The notes: a model not told the origin generated them from the sequence alone. A DNA stretch of 64,000 bases from Lelliottia sp. JS-SCA-14 (GCF_035593345.1 NZ_CP141607.1:1-64000); one strand, 5' to 3'; positions 16,488 to 26,126 are shown, numbered from the stretch's first letter. Translations and numbers: made by a program.

Positions 16488-16991
16488 ATGGATGAAGGCT
16501 TGAGAGAAGCAGTCCGGCTGGCGCAGGGTTTTTTCAACTTCTATCACCGCTACCCAATTGAACGCCTGGAAGCTGATTACCAGGACGAAATCCGCAAATT
16601 CAGCAATGACACCTGGGATGCTCCCCAACGTGCTGCACGCCTCAGCGCAGCGGTCAAAAACTATAAGACGTCACAGATGCTGAGTTTTATTTTAGAAATA
16701 GGGATGGACCATGCTCTCGATCTGACGCCGCTTGTCGTCAAGCGTTTGTGTCATAACCTCTTCGGCCGTACAGGCAGCCAGGCGATCATCGTCGATGTTT
16801 TCGGGAGTAAGCAGCGGGTTCACCGCAGCATTTACAGCTCACCGGCATTCATCGATGAAATTACAGACCAATACCGTCGTCGGGCCGATCGTTACTGGAT
16901 AGCGACTCTGGCTGACATTGAGCGGGTGAAGCTGGGGTACCGGAAAAAGGTCAACAAAGCTAACGATAAAGATGCCCTTCAAGATAGCTAA
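16488..16991 (+). CDS. Orphan protein bounded by two identical palindromes
   Basis: The 167-residue product starts MDEGLREAVRLAQGFF and has a basic C-terminal helix (RVKLGYRKKVNKAN). I do not recognise a family. An in-frame ATG at 16446 lies inside palindrome copy 1, but the ATG at 16488 avoids translating the palindrome and is preferred. The stop codon TAA at 16989-16991 lies within copy 2. Such packing suggests that the gene and its two palindromes move or are regulated as a unit. It is a soluble, helical protein and may be DNA-binding. Confidence 0.6.
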   Translation: MDEGLREAVRLAQGFFNFYHRYPIERLEADYQDEIRKFSNDTWDAPQRAARLSAAVKNYKTSQMLSFILEIGMDHALDLTPLVVKRLCHNLFGRTGSQAIIVDVFGSKQRVHRSIYSSPAFIDEITDQYRRRADRYWIATLADIERVKLGYRKKVNKANDKDALQDS

Positions 16992-17018
16992 TGCTAATGT
17001 ACGCATACATTAGCATTA
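16989..17018. repeat. 30-bp perfect palindrome, copy 2
   Basis: Identical over 30 bp to 16444-16473, including the CGCA centre, and overlaps the stop codon of the gene between them. It lies about 145 bp before ccdA. Confidence 0.9.
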
Positions 17019-17164
17019 ATATTTTAATAATCCATTCACATTCGTCACTCAAAAGAGCAGGTGATCACCCCGTTGGAGGCTCGCTGAGCCGATAAAGCGA
17101 TCTGTTAAATAGCAGGCATACACACTATTGGTATATACTTTTGATATTCACTTGAGGATGCCCT

Positions 17165-17383
17165 ATGAAACACAGAGTCAGCGTTACAGTAGACAAAGAT
17201 AATTACCAGGCCTTGCATGCTGCTGGCGTCAACATTTCTGGCCTCGTCAACGAAGCGATCGGGAAGGAAGCTCGCCGCATTCAGGCTGAACGCTGGAAAG
17301 AAGAAAATCGTGAGGGGATGGAAGAAGTCGCCAATTTCATCGAGCAGCATGGTTCCTTTGCCGATGAAAACCGGAGCTGGTAG
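17165..17383 (+). CDS. ccdA: CcdA antitoxin
   Basis: This 72-residue protein closely follows F-plasmid CcdA: an N-terminal ribbon-helix-helix ([15 protein letters not shown]), the [10 protein letters not shown] helix, and the C-terminal toxin-binding tail ending [10 protein letters not shown]. It binds and neutralises CcdB, and the complex represses the operon. Its stop overlaps the ccdB start (TAGTG). The system kills plasmid-free daughters after the labile antitoxin is lost. Confidence 0.96.
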   Translation: MKHRVSVTVDKDNYQALHAAGVNISGLVNEAIGKEARRIQAERWKEENREGMEEVANFIEQHGSFADENRSW

Positions 17384-17688
17384 TGCAGTTTACCGTTTAT
17401 GAATACAAGCGAGAAAGCGTCTACAAACTGTTTGTCGACGTTCAGAGCGACATTATCGAGACGCCAGGCCGGCGCATGGTTGTTCCTTTGCTGGAATCAC
17501 GACATTTCTCAAACAAGGTCAATCGCCAGCTGTTCCCCGTAGTGGTCGTCAATGGGAAGGAGTATCGGATCATGATCACTGAACTGTCCAGTGTATCGGC
17601 CAGTGTTACCGGAGAAGCAGTTGCCGACGTCCGCTCAGAAGGTGAAGCGATTAAAAATGCCCTGAATCTTCTGTTCTGGGGTATTTGA
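17383..17688 (+). CDS. ccdB: CcdB DNA gyrase-poisoning toxin
   Basis: The 101-residue product has the CcdB landmarks [19 protein letters not shown] and the C-terminal [10 protein letters not shown]; the last three residues Trp-Gly-Ile are those needed to poison GyrA. It starts at GTG overlapping the ccdA stop. Full length and apparently active by sequence. No resolvase gene of the F type follows. Confidence 0.96.
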   Translation: MQFTVYEYKRESVYKLFVDVQSDIIETPGRRMVVPLLESRHFSNKVNRQLFPVVVVNGKEYRIMITELSSVSASVTGEAVADVRSEGEAIKNALNLLFWGI

Positions 17689-17852
17689 ATATCTGTTTAT
17701 CGGGGATGGCGCACTTGAGCGATTTCTGCAGATTGATCCCGGTCATATCAAAATGAATTCTGATCGAAAACGTGGGATACAGCTGATGCCCGGTGTATAC
17801 AATGCGTCAATCAGCACTTTTACAGCGTGGGGTTCAGGTGGTTAAGGAATAT

Positions 17853-20800
17853 ATGCAGATTCAGCACGTTTTTCCTTTCTGGAAAGCCATTGAGGCGTTA
17901 ACACCACAGAAAATTGATAAAGACAATCCTGATGATAAATTAACCCCTGCTTATAAAATTGAATTTGGGGGCGTGATGCCATGGGATAATGCGAAGCATG
18001 CGCGTAAACCCGTGTCTTACGGCAAAGTGTGGCGCTATACTCTTCAGTCCGGTATCTATGATCTCACCTCACTCTCAAGGCTGCTTGAAGATAAGATAGG
18101 CGCGCATAGCGAGGTTTTCGACGACGGACGAAATGGCAAAAGCCGCCTTTTTGATATCAGCTTCAATGAGCATGGCATACCGCAGTTTGAGTCCTTTATG
18201 CTCTCGCTTCCTGTATGGTCAGCAGGGCAAATATTACAGCAAGAAACGGGCGCGTTCTCCCTCGAACACAGCATCCCTGCAGATTTATCAGACCTGCCTG
18301 CTCCCGGCGATATCATTCCTGTCATTGACAGTGGATTTTCTGATTTCGATGCAATAACCCAACACCTCATGCAGTGGATCGCCAATGAAGCTGCACATTT
18401 ACAACACGAAAAATTAAAGGCCGACTTACCCTGGATTATCCGCTTAGCGGAAATAGTCATTGATAAAATAAAGTTCCCGCGTGTCGCTATGGTTACAAGC
18501 CTCGTATGTCTGGCTAAATGTGTACAAGTTAATGCCCCTAAACCTGAACAGATGGACACAGCGAAGACATCGTCATCAGACGATAAGTCGCCAAAGATTA
18601 AGAGAACAACACCCGCGGTTGCTGCGGCTGATGATTTATTAAACAGCTTCTTCATTCAGGAATTACGCCATCTTGGCAGCGCATGGAAGCGTAAGGATGT
18701 GGGCATAGGCTTCACTGAATATATGAGTGCCATCGCACAACCAGACCGTCCGAGAATCGATATTCGCTCCCCGGACGGTCTGAAACTGGCATTTCAACGG
18801 TTACTGCCAGGTCAGATGCCTGCTGGTGCCTGGCCCTCAGCTTATCCACTGGCATTCAGTCAACAGTTGGCTGTCAACGAAATCTGGCGACGTAACGCGG
18901 ACCAGGCTGGAATTTTTGCCGTTAATGGCCCTCCAGGAACAGGGAAAACCACATTACTCCGTGATGTGGTTGCCGCAGTCGTCACGCAGCGGGCAAAGAA
19001 GCTGCTAAAGCATACGGATGATGCCTTTTCAGTGAAGAAATCCATTAAGATCGGGGACAACTGGATCCCCTATTTTTCATTGCATTCAGCGATAAAAGGG
19101 ACTTCGATTGTTGTTGCTTCCGCGAATAACGGGGCCGTGGAAAACATCTCTCTGGAGTTGCCTGGCGAAGACGCCGTTCCGGAGAACGTACTTGGCCAGA
19201 GCGATTATTTTGCAGACCTGGTATCCGAGCTCATCGGTAAACCCGGTTGGGGCCTGCTTGCTGCCAGATTAGGCAATAAAAGCAACAGGGATGAATTCCT
19301 GAGAGTTTTCTGGTGGCGAAAACCAGAAGAAAATGAAGAGGGCGACAAGACATTCCCCCCTGATACGTTTACCCCCAAACGAGGGGAGGGACTGGCTTAC
19401 CATCTCAGACTCATCAGAGACGGGATAAGAGCGCCGGCCATACAGTGGCGTGATGCTGTTTCGCATTTTCAAAATGTTCAGGCCCGAGAAGAAAGTGCAC
19501 GCAAACGACTTATTGAATACTCAAAACTGGATGAGCAAATAAGTGCACTCCGCCTCCGGGTGAAGGAAATGACAGATGCCCGAGCACTGATCTTCAGCAG
19601 GCTCACCCAGGCGCGTGTGGAATTGTCAGAATGGGATGCCAGCGTCACCCAGGCACAGGAAGCATACCGTGAACAGCGCCACCAGATGGACACTGCTGAG
19701 CACTATTTGAAGCAACATGAATTAAATAAACCCGGGCTTTTGGGCTGGCTTTCAACCCTGGGCCGGGCACATCAGGAGTGGTGGGATCGATATAACCGAT
19801 TGACCCAGGAGCTTGATACAGTCAGAGCTGGGATCGACCCGTATCAGAAAGCGCTTGCTTCAACAAAAGCAAAGCAAACAGACGCTTTCAATGCCGTCGC
19901 CAGATGGGAGCTAGAAACGCAAAAGGCCGATGGTTCGCTTGATCAAGCAAACCAACGTCTCGATATCAACGTGTCGTTGGCCGAGGAAGCGCAATCAAAA
20001 ATGGGCCATTTTTGGCCGGACCATTCAGCCCCTGATGATGTAAGGGAAAAATCAGCACCATGGGCACAGGAAGACTGGCGCAATGCCAGAGAATCGCTTT
20101 TTTTGGCGGCATTGGATCTTCATCGATCGTTTATTGAAACGCATCCAGGTCAGATCCTTAGCAACCTCAATCTGGTGAGCGACTGGCTTCAGGGAAAAAA
20201 CATACCAGAAAAGCAGGCAGCACTTGCACTTGACTCCTTGTCTCTCATCATCCCGGTTATTTCAACGACTTTTGCTTCTATACCACGCATGTTCAAGATG
20301 ATTGGGCGGGAAGCGATTGGCTGGTTACTGATCGATGAAGCAGGGCAGGCATTACCTCAGCAAGCCGCGGGAGCAATCTGGCGTGCTGAGAGAACCGTTG
20401 TTGTCGGTGATCCTAAGCAACTGGAGCCTGTAAGTGGAATTCCGTCAATCGTCGAAGCTGCCCTTGCGCAACATCATGACGTTCCAGCCTCTTGGTGGCC
20501 AAGTGAAATTTCAACGCAGGGACTTGCTGATCAGACTATGGACTTGGGAACCAGCCTACCGGATGTAGATAAAGGCTCGGTATGGGTAGGAAGTCCACTG
20601 CGTGTACATCGGCGCTGTGATGATCCGATGTTCACCGTTAGTAACAGAGTGGCTTACGACGGATTAATGGTCTATGGAAAAATGAACGTGCCCACACCGT
20701 TACCGCCAAGTTGCTGGATAGATGTGGCGGGTAACCAGTGTGAGGGAAACTGGATCGCAGAAGAGGGTGAGGCAGTTAAAAAACTGCTACTCGAGCTGCG

Positions 20801-21182
20801 TGATTTTCATAACGTTCTGCCGGAGAATATTTTCCTGATCTCGCCTTTCCGGGATTGCGCCAGAAAGTTATGGCGGCTTGCTGCCAATCTTGGACTTGAT
20901 ACCCAAAAGACGGGTACTGTACATACAACCCAGGGCAAGGAAGCGAGTATCGTGGTATTTGTCCTCGGAGGAAACGTACAAAATCCAGGCGCAAGAGCCT
21001 GGGCCGCCAGCCGGCCTAATCTGTTAAATGTCGCGGTGAGCAGAGCTAAGCAACGTTTGTATGTCATAGGCAGCCGTTCTGGCTGGCAAAAGCACCGGTA
21101 TTTTTCTACATTAGCAAAGAATTTGCCTGTGAGTTCCCCCTCTAACACTAGCGCTCAGAAGACAGAAGATGCACTGAGCTAA
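17853..21182 (+). CDS. Large superfamily-1 (UPF1/DNA2-like) helicase
   Basis: About 1,109 residues. Walker A GPPGTGKTT lies near residue 360, Walker B LLIDEAGQA near 827, and the C-terminal helicase motifs GTVHTTQGKEA and LNVAVSRAKQRLYVIGS near 1020-1070. A long coiled-coil insertion sits between motifs I and II (around residues 570-740). An N-terminal region of about 350 residues has no recognised domain. The frame is open to 17793, but ATG 17853 has TAAGGA five bases upstream. A large stand-alone helicase of this class in a plasmid accessory region is a candidate defence or DNA-processing gene. It is followed by a bidirectional terminator. Confidence 0.88.
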   Translation: MQIQHVFPFWKAIEALTPQKIDKDNPDDKLTPAYKIEFGGVMPWDNAKHARKPVSYGKVWRYTLQSGIYDLTSLSRLLEDKIGAHSEVFDDGRNGKSRLFDISFNEHGIPQFESFMLSLPVWSAGQILQQETGAFSLEHSIPADLSDLPAPGDIIPVIDSGFSDFDAITQHLMQWIANEAAHLQHEKLKADLPWIIRLAEIVIDKIKFPRVAMVTSLVCLAKCVQVNAPKPEQMDTAKTSSSDDKSPKIKRTTPAVAAADDLLNSFFIQELRHLGSAWKRKDVGIGFTEYMSAIAQPDRPRIDIRSPDGLKLAFQRLLPGQMPAGAWPSAYPLAFSQQLAVNEIWRRNADQAGIFAVNGPPGTGKTTLLRDVVAAVVTQRAKKLLKHTDDAFSVKKSIKIGDNWIPYFSLHSAIKGTSIVVASANNGAVENISLELPGEDAVPENVLGQSDYFADLVSELIGKPGWGLLAARLGNKSNRDEFLRVFWWRKPEENEEGDKTFPPDTFTPKRGEGLAYHLRLIRDGIRAPAIQWRDAVSHFQNVQAREESARKRLIEYSKLDEQISALRLRVKEMTDARALIFSRLTQARVELSEWDASVTQAQEAYREQRHQMDTAEHYLKQHELNKPGLLGWLSTLGRAHQEWWDRYNRLTQELDTVRAGIDPYQKALASTKAKQTDAFNAVARWELETQKADGSLDQANQRLDINVSLAEEAQSKMGHFWPDHSAPDDVREKSAPWAQEDWRNARESLFLAALDLHRSFIETHPGQILSNLNLVSDWLQGKNIPEKQAALALDSLSLIIPVISTTFASIPRMFKMIGREAIGWLLIDEAGQALPQQAAGAIWRAERTVVVGDPKQLEPVSGIPSIVEAALAQHHDVPASWWPSEISTQGLADQTMDLGTSLPDVDKGSVWVGSPLRVHRRCDDPMFTVSNRVAYDGLMVYGKMNVPTPLPPSCWIDVAGNQCEGNWIAEEGEAVKKLLLELRDFHNVLPENIFLISPFRDCARKLWRLAANLGLDTQKTGTVHTTQGKEASIVVFVLGGNVQNPGARAWAASRPNLLNVAVSRAKQRLYVIGSRSGWQKHRYFSTLAKNLPVSSPSNTSAQKTEDALS

Positions 21183-21220
21183 ATGTTGTTGTACGCCAGG
21201 AATCTCTAGATATATATAGC

Positions 21221-21254
21221 GAAAAAGGCCAGAGGTTTCCCTCTGGCCTTTTTC
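21221..21254. terminator. Strong bidirectional terminator
   Basis: AAAAAGGCCAGAGG and CCTCTGGCCTTTTT form a perfect 14-bp stem with a 4-base loop, with A/T runs on both sides. It can end the helicase transcript and the minus-strand small gene at 21298-21390. Confidence 0.93.
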
Positions 21255-21297
21255 GGGCGCATGTTGCCATTACAGGCAGCGATGACGCCCATTCAGG

Positions 21298-21390
21298 TTA
21301 AAACTTGAAGAAATGGCGAATCAGAGCGACCAGAACAGGGCCGACAACTGATGTCACCACAGCAAGTAATAACGCTTCCTTGAACGTCAT
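21298..21390 (-). CDS. Candidate type I toxin, 30-residue hydrophobic peptide
   Basis: A minus-strand ATG preceded by AAAGGCGG opens a 30-residue frame: short charged start MTFKEA, a continuous hydrophobic span (LLLAVVTSVVGPVLVALI), and a basic/aromatic end RHFFKF. Length, the single membrane helix and the Pro in its middle recall Fst/Ldr-type toxins, which damage the membrane. The plus strand overlaps the leader with a small-RNA-like hairpin (21457-21498) and a terminator lies downstream, the usual layout of a type I toxin-antitoxin locus. Exact family not established. Confidence 0.5.
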   Translation of the reverse strand: MTFKEALLLAVVTSVVGPVLVALIRHFFKF

Positions 21391-21436
21391 ATAACCGCCT
21401 TTGGTTGCAATGGCAACTGTTCGCGGCTATCCTGTT

Positions 21437-21503
21437 GTTGTCGAGACAAAGGTAAGCCCCCGATATGTTGCCGGTTAACTCCGAACAATGTACGGGGGTT
21501 TTC
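21437..21503 (+). ncRNA. Candidate antisense antitoxin RNA
   Basis: Opposite the leader of the small toxin gene, the plus strand has a hairpin with CCCCCG (21457-21462) and CGGGGG (21493-21498) arms followed by TTTTCTCTTT, a good rho-independent end. Promoter-like TTGCAA and TATCCT boxes precede it. It would be about 65 nt and complementary to the toxin mRNA leader. Ends are estimated. Confidence 0.4.
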
Positions 21504-21911
21504 TCTTTCCAGCGACAAGGCCACCGGGGATCAAGCCCCCGCAACATTGCGCCTCACCGGATGAACCGGCTTGTATATGATTCTACAATAAAATTTCTGT
21601 TTGTTCATTAGCTATAAGGTAGAACCACAAACTAGTTGGCTTCCGACGACATAGCTAATCAATTTTTGCTGTATAACACATGCGGTATGTCTTAATAGTT
21701 AGTGCAAGTATTAGAATAATTTGGTACATCCATTTCTCCTCGTACATTTATATATTTAGAAATGCACCCATAATTACCATACCACTCAAGCCTTAGGGGA
21801 CAATTATATAAATGACATCAATTTGATATAAACCATTGAAAAAATAGAAAAAAAGAGCAAACATATACAAAGAAGTGATCGTTTATCGTGAAATGGAGAC
21901 AGTATCCAAAT
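21504..21911. other. AT-rich intergenic region upstream of the ATPase gene
   Basis: No supported gene. Base composition falls sharply here, marking the left side of the AT-rich block 21.6-26.3 kb. It must contain the promoter of the ATPase gene and probably that of the minus-strand toxin mRNA. Confidence 0.4.
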
Positions 21912-24900
21912 ATGGCTATGAATCAACAAGATGACTCAGGAAACACTTGGAATCTGGTTCCTCTAACTCCCGAGTACCATGATGCTGAGCATGGAAGGTA
22001 TGTTACGGCAATTGAAAATGCTTTGGCCGATGTAAAAATTCGAAATATCGCCCTATCAGGCAATTATGGTGTTGGCAAAAGTAGTATTTTAGGAGAGTTA
22101 TCACGGCGATTAGATAATCGAGTTGTTGAACTCTCTCTTTCGACACTGGCTCCAATTGAAGCCTATGAACTTGATAAGTCAGTTCCTAAACAGGCTACAA
22201 CTCCAACAAACCGTATTCAGCAAGAAATTGTCAAACAATTACTCTACAGAGAAAACCCGAGCAATACTCCCGGCTCACGCTTTAGAAGGATCGAGCGCTT
22301 CAACTGGAAACGAGGATTTTTTAGTTCATTGCTGATAGGCTTCATCGTAACAATAGTTTTCTTACTATCGGGATGGACCGAGCAGATTGCTTCAGCATTG
22401 CACCCTTACGAAGATATTGGTATTTGGGAGCAAGCTATTACATGGATCGTTTCAACAACAATCACATTGCTCTTGGGTTGGATGGCCCACGGAAAGCTTC
22501 GTATCAAACAATTATCAGCAGGCTCAGCGACCGTCACTTTAGATGATAATTCCGTATCATATTTTGATCAATACTTAGATGAAATCGTATATTTCTTTGA
22601 CGTTTCGGAACGAGATATTGTTATTTTTGAAGACATTGACCGTTTTAATGATTCATACATATTTGAAACACTCCGGGCACTTAATACATTACTGAATGCA
22701 TCACCGCAAATCAAAAGACCAGTACGATTTATATATGCGATAAAGGATAGTATCTTTGATCGCATAGGTTTGGAGGCGGAGTTACGAAAAATTGAACCAA
22801 GTGTACTGCCAAGTGAAGACCCTGCTCTTTCTGAGACAGTGCGAGCTAATAGAACCAAATTCTTTGATCTAATAATACCGGTCGTACCATTCATTACGCA
22901 TCGAAGCGCACGTAACTTGGTAGTACAATTACTTAACGAAATTGAACATAAGATTTCAACTGACTTGCTTGATCTGGCAGCTCAATATGTTCCTGATATG
23001 CGATTACTTAAAAATGTTCGTAATGAATTCATTGTATTCCGAGACGGAATATTTTCAGGGGATGGTACTCATCTTAATTTGAGTGAAACTAATCTTTTCG
23101 CAATTATGCTTTATAAAAGCACGCATTTAAAAGACTTCGAGGCAATTCGCCTAGGCACAAGTAAATTCGATATGCTTTATGAGGCTGGTCGTAAGCTTGT
23201 AGCTGATAATATTAAACGAATTGAGACCGAACGACGCCAGCTACTTCAACGCGTGAATAAGATTGATGAAGTTTCTGTACGCAGCTTGAATTTAGGTGAA
23301 CGACTAATTAAACATATGCAGCGCACGGCTGATACTGCGAGATTTCGTTGCCAGAATGTCCATTATTGGTTTGATGGAAGATCCATAACTTTGAATGAAC
23401 TCAAAGAAGTTGAATTCTGGAGAGAGTTTATTAATTATGATGGAGATGCAGAATTAGAGTGGAGAAATAACCATCACCAATCACTAACATTTTCACGAAG
23501 TAGACTGGCAGCTGAATTTGGCGACTCACTTGATTCTGAAATATGGGACAAAGAAGCTCGAGATGCAATTAATCAACAGATCATTGAAAAAAATCAAGAG
23601 ATCAAAACTCTAAAGGGTGCAGATTTCAGTGAGTTGATCAAGCATCAAGAATTTTTAATGGATAGAGAAGGCGAAAAGATTTCCTTTGATACCTTAGTAA
23701 AGGAATCATTAAAACAAGGTCTCGCTTATCACCTCGCACGCGCTGGCTATATTAACCGTAGCTTCACATTATATACGTCAACATTCCACGGCGACCGCGT
23801 TGGTACGGCTGCCACGAACTTTATCATCCATCACGTAGAAAGAGACCTTATGGATGAATATTTCGAGTTGAGTTCATTAGATGTCGATGCCATTATCCGA
23901 GAACGTGGTAAACAAGCGTTAAAGGAACCGGCACTGTATAACATCGCTATTCTTGATCATCTGTTGGGCTCCCAGAATATAGCTGCAGATATAATGATAC
24001 AGTCTCTAACAAGTTTAGAGGAAAGTCAGAGAAGATTTATCCAAACTTACTTGACTGCCGGCACTCAATGTTCTCGTTTTATAGAACGGTTCACTGTGTT
24101 CACGGATAGGGCGTTTATATTTCTTGTGAATCAGATTGATCTAGATGACGCTACGCGGCTTAAATTTGTAGATATTGCTCTTTCAATTATACCTACAAGA
24201 AAAATGCGTACTGACTCTGATGTCTCAAAATATCTTACAGTAAACCACACGGAGTTAAAATCGCTTAGTTCCGACACAACCACTCATAATCAAGCAGAAT
24301 CTATTAGTGTTTTATTCGCCGACTCAAACATTAAAGTGCCTCGACTTGAAGTTCTAGGGCCTAATGTTTTATCATCATTTACATCGCAAAACCTGTACGT
24401 TATTACATACTCAAATCTTAAACTATTAATTGGCACCACAAAATCTGTTGCGCTTGACATAATAAAAAGCATCAATCAAACAGTTTATGATTATGTACTA
24501 GCCCATTTATCTATCTATGTAGATGAAATTAAAGGCAAATCGGTAACTGTAGAATCCCGTGGACAATTCTTAACTATTATAGAAGATGTGCAGAGGCTTT
24601 CTGATGCTAAGCTTAATGACATAATCAAAAATTCATCACCTGAATGTGGAGTGGATGATATTATTGATGCCCCAGAAGAGTCATGGATAGGATTAGCCGA
24701 GAATATCCGCTTCCCTTCAACATTTAATAATTTAAGCAATTACATAAAAGTTATAGGGGAGATCGACACTCACCTTGCTAAAGTGCTTAGTAAGTATGAA
24801 GTTATTACAGAATGCAGCATGGCCGATGATGTATCAAAAGCGAAGTTAGCGATAAGAATATTAGCATCAAATACACTGCTGCCATCACCAGATTTACGAA

Positions 24901-25553
24901 TTCAATTGGTTCTAAGTGTTAAATTGAGTGAATATCTTTCAGTTGACGAAATTGAAGCCGAATCTGGAGAGCTATTTGCCTTGTTAGTTAAGAATGAATT
25001 AATTGCTGATGAGGTCGAGTCATATGAGCGCTTAGCTACATTCGATTGGCCAACACGGGAAAAGTTCATTACTGAAGCGAGTAATTTCCTAAATTATATA
25101 ACACCCGAACTTGTGAACTCTGACCTTGCTAGTTTACTGAAAAGTAATGATGTTGATTTCTCAATAAAGCAACGAATTATTGAACATGCGACGGAATACC
25201 TTGAAACAAGTGATCCTCAAGGAGCGGCTGATCTGGCTAAATTCGCCCTAGACCATAATTGTATTCTATCAGTTGACGCTATAGTAAAAATGACAATGGA
25301 AGGTGTTACCGGACCGATAGTTATTCAACTGCTTGCACCTCATATTTCTACCATAAGCAGAGCACAATTATTAGATATTTTAGATGCTCTTGATGGCGAC
25401 TACTCGAAACTCACCACGCCAGGGTACGATAAACCTCGATTACCGAACACTGCTGCGGATCTGTCTCTTCTCGAACGATTAAAACAAGAAGGTCTTGTTG
25501 GTAAATACGATGAGAACGATTCACCTATAAAAGTAAATAAACGGCTTAAATAG
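21912..25553 (+). CDS. YobI-like membrane P-loop ATPase, candidate defence effector
   Basis: About 1,213 residues. An N-terminal P-loop domain has Walker A GNYGVGKSS near residue 52 and Walker B VIFEDIDRFND near 250. Between them are two hydrophobic spans (FFSSLLIGFIVTIVFLL and ITWIVSTTITLLLGW, about residues 135-195) that should anchor it in the inner membrane. The C-terminal 900 residues are helical and without known motifs, perhaps a sensor. This layout fits the YobI-like/KAP-related P-loop NTPases found in bacterial conflict loci. GTG 21888 is an alternative start. It is AT-rich compared with the backbone, so recently acquired. Confidence 0.75.
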   Translation: MAMNQQDDSGNTWNLVPLTPEYHDAEHGRYVTAIENALADVKIRNIALSGNYGVGKSSILGELSRRLDNRVVELSLSTLAPIEAYELDKSVPKQATTPTNRIQQEIVKQLLYRENPSNTPGSRFRRIERFNWKRGFFSSLLIGFIVTIVFLLSGWTEQIASALHPYEDIGIWEQAITWIVSTTITLLLGWMAHGKLRIKQLSAGSATVTLDDNSVSYFDQYLDEIVYFFDVSERDIVIFEDIDRFNDSYIFETLRALNTLLNASPQIKRPVRFIYAIKDSIFDRIGLEAELRKIEPSVLPSEDPALSETVRANRTKFFDLIIPVVPFITHRSARNLVVQLLNEIEHKISTDLLDLAAQYVPDMRLLKNVRNEFIVFRDGIFSGDGTHLNLSETNLFAIMLYKSTHLKDFEAIRLGTSKFDMLYEAGRKLVADNIKRIETERRQLLQRVNKIDEVSVRSLNLGERLIKHMQRTADTARFRCQNVHYWFDGRSITLNELKEVEFWREFINYDGDAELEWRNNHHQSLTFSRSRLAAEFGDSLDSEIWDKEARDAINQQIIEKNQEIKTLKGADFSELIKHQEFLMDREGEKISFDTLVKESLKQGLAYHLARAGYINRSFTLYTSTFHGDRVGTAATNFIIHHVERDLMDEYFELSSLDVDAIIRERGKQALKEPALYNIAILDHLLGSQNIAADIMIQSLTSLEESQRRFIQTYLTAGTQCSRFIERFTVFTDRAFIFLVNQIDLDDATRLKFVDIALSIIPTRKMRTDSDVSKYLTVNHTELKSLSSDTTTHNQAESISVLFADSNIKVPRLEVLGPNVLSSFTSQNLYVITYSNLKLLIGTTKSVALDIIKSINQTVYDYVLAHLSIYVDEIKGKSVTVESRGQFLTIIEDVQRLSDAKLNDIIKNSSPECGVDDIIDAPEESWIGLAENIRFPSTFNNLSNYIKVIGEIDTHLAKVLSKYEVITECSMADDVSKAKLAIRILASNTLLPSPDLRIQLVLSVKLSEYLSVDEIEAESGELFALLVKNELIADEVESYERLATFDWPTREKFITEASNFLNYITPELVNSDLASLLKSNDVDFSIKQRIIEHATEYLETSDPQGAADLAKFALDHNCILSVDAIVKMTMEGVTGPIVIQLLAPHISTISRAQLLDILDALDGDYSKLTTPGYDKPRLPNTAADLSLLERLKQEGLVGKYDENDSPIKVNKRLK

Positions 25554-25572
25554 ACCTAAGGCGTGAATGGAT

Positions 25573-25604
25573 GGGCTGTCAATGCAAGATGATTTTGTAC
25601 AGCC
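25573..25604. terminator. Hairpin between convergent genes
   Basis: GGGCTGT and ACAGCCC arms lie in the short gap between two converging genes. The loop is long and the T-tract weak, so this is a probable rather than certain terminator. Confidence 0.4.
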
Positions 25605-25610
25605 CCTATA

Positions 25611-26126
25611 CTATCCAATGGCTTTCTTCGCCTTACTTGTTAGATGATAATGAATACCATAGCCTTTTCGTGCTGAATAGGCCTCTATTAATCCGTAATC
25701 CATCAATTCATCTAATGCAGCCTCAACAGAGATTCTGCTGATATCCATAACATCGATGATCGCATTTTGGTAGAAGTGGGTGACATCCTCATTTATTATT
25801 TTACTCATAACTTTTGTTGCATTCTCGGATAGCTTAATGACTTTTTCACTATCGTCATCATTTTGCTTCCTTAATGCTTTTTTAACGCTACTTAATTCAC
25901 CTTCTAATTGCTCAATTTTTTCTTCATGCTTTTTTAATTTCTCTTTTAGCAATTCATTGCTTTCTTTAAACGCCAAATTGTTTGTTTTTAGTTGTAATAC
26001 ATTATTTTCCTGAAGTTGATAAGCGTGTTGGAGTAATTCAAAATGAGCAGCATCAAGAACCTTACCTTTTACGCCATCTAAAATTTTTAGAATATCCATT
26101 TGATACCATTTTGATTTATCGATCAT
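25611..26126 (-). CDS. Coiled-coil plus winged-helix protein, convergent with the ATPase gene
   Basis: A 171-residue protein. Residues 35-100 form a charged coiled coil (LKEKLKKHEEKIEQLEGEL). The last 60 residues read as a winged helix (VMDISRISVEAALDELMDYG, then a wing and LTSKAKKAIG). The AT-rich composition matches the ATPase gene 57 bp away, so the two probably arrived together. Possible roles are transcriptional control or nucleic-acid sensing for the ATPase. No family name can be given with confidence. Confidence 0.6.
   Translation of the reverse strand: MIDKSKWYQMDILKILDGVKGKVLDAAHFELLQHAYQLQENNVLQLKTNNLAFKESNELLKEKLKKHEEKIEQLEGELSSVKKALRKQNDDDSEKVIKLSENATKVMSKIINEDVTHFYQNAIIDVMDISRISVEAALDELMDYGLIEAYSARKGYGIHYHLTSKAKKAIG

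Noticed and set aside
17689..17852. F-type resolvase remnant after ccdB
   Set aside because: In F a resolvase gene follows ccdB, but translation here did not show a recognisable recombinase in any frame.
18056..18655. A 199-residue minus-strand frame inside the helicase gene
   Set aside because: Antisense to a conserved coding frame, no ribosome site or recognisable domain.
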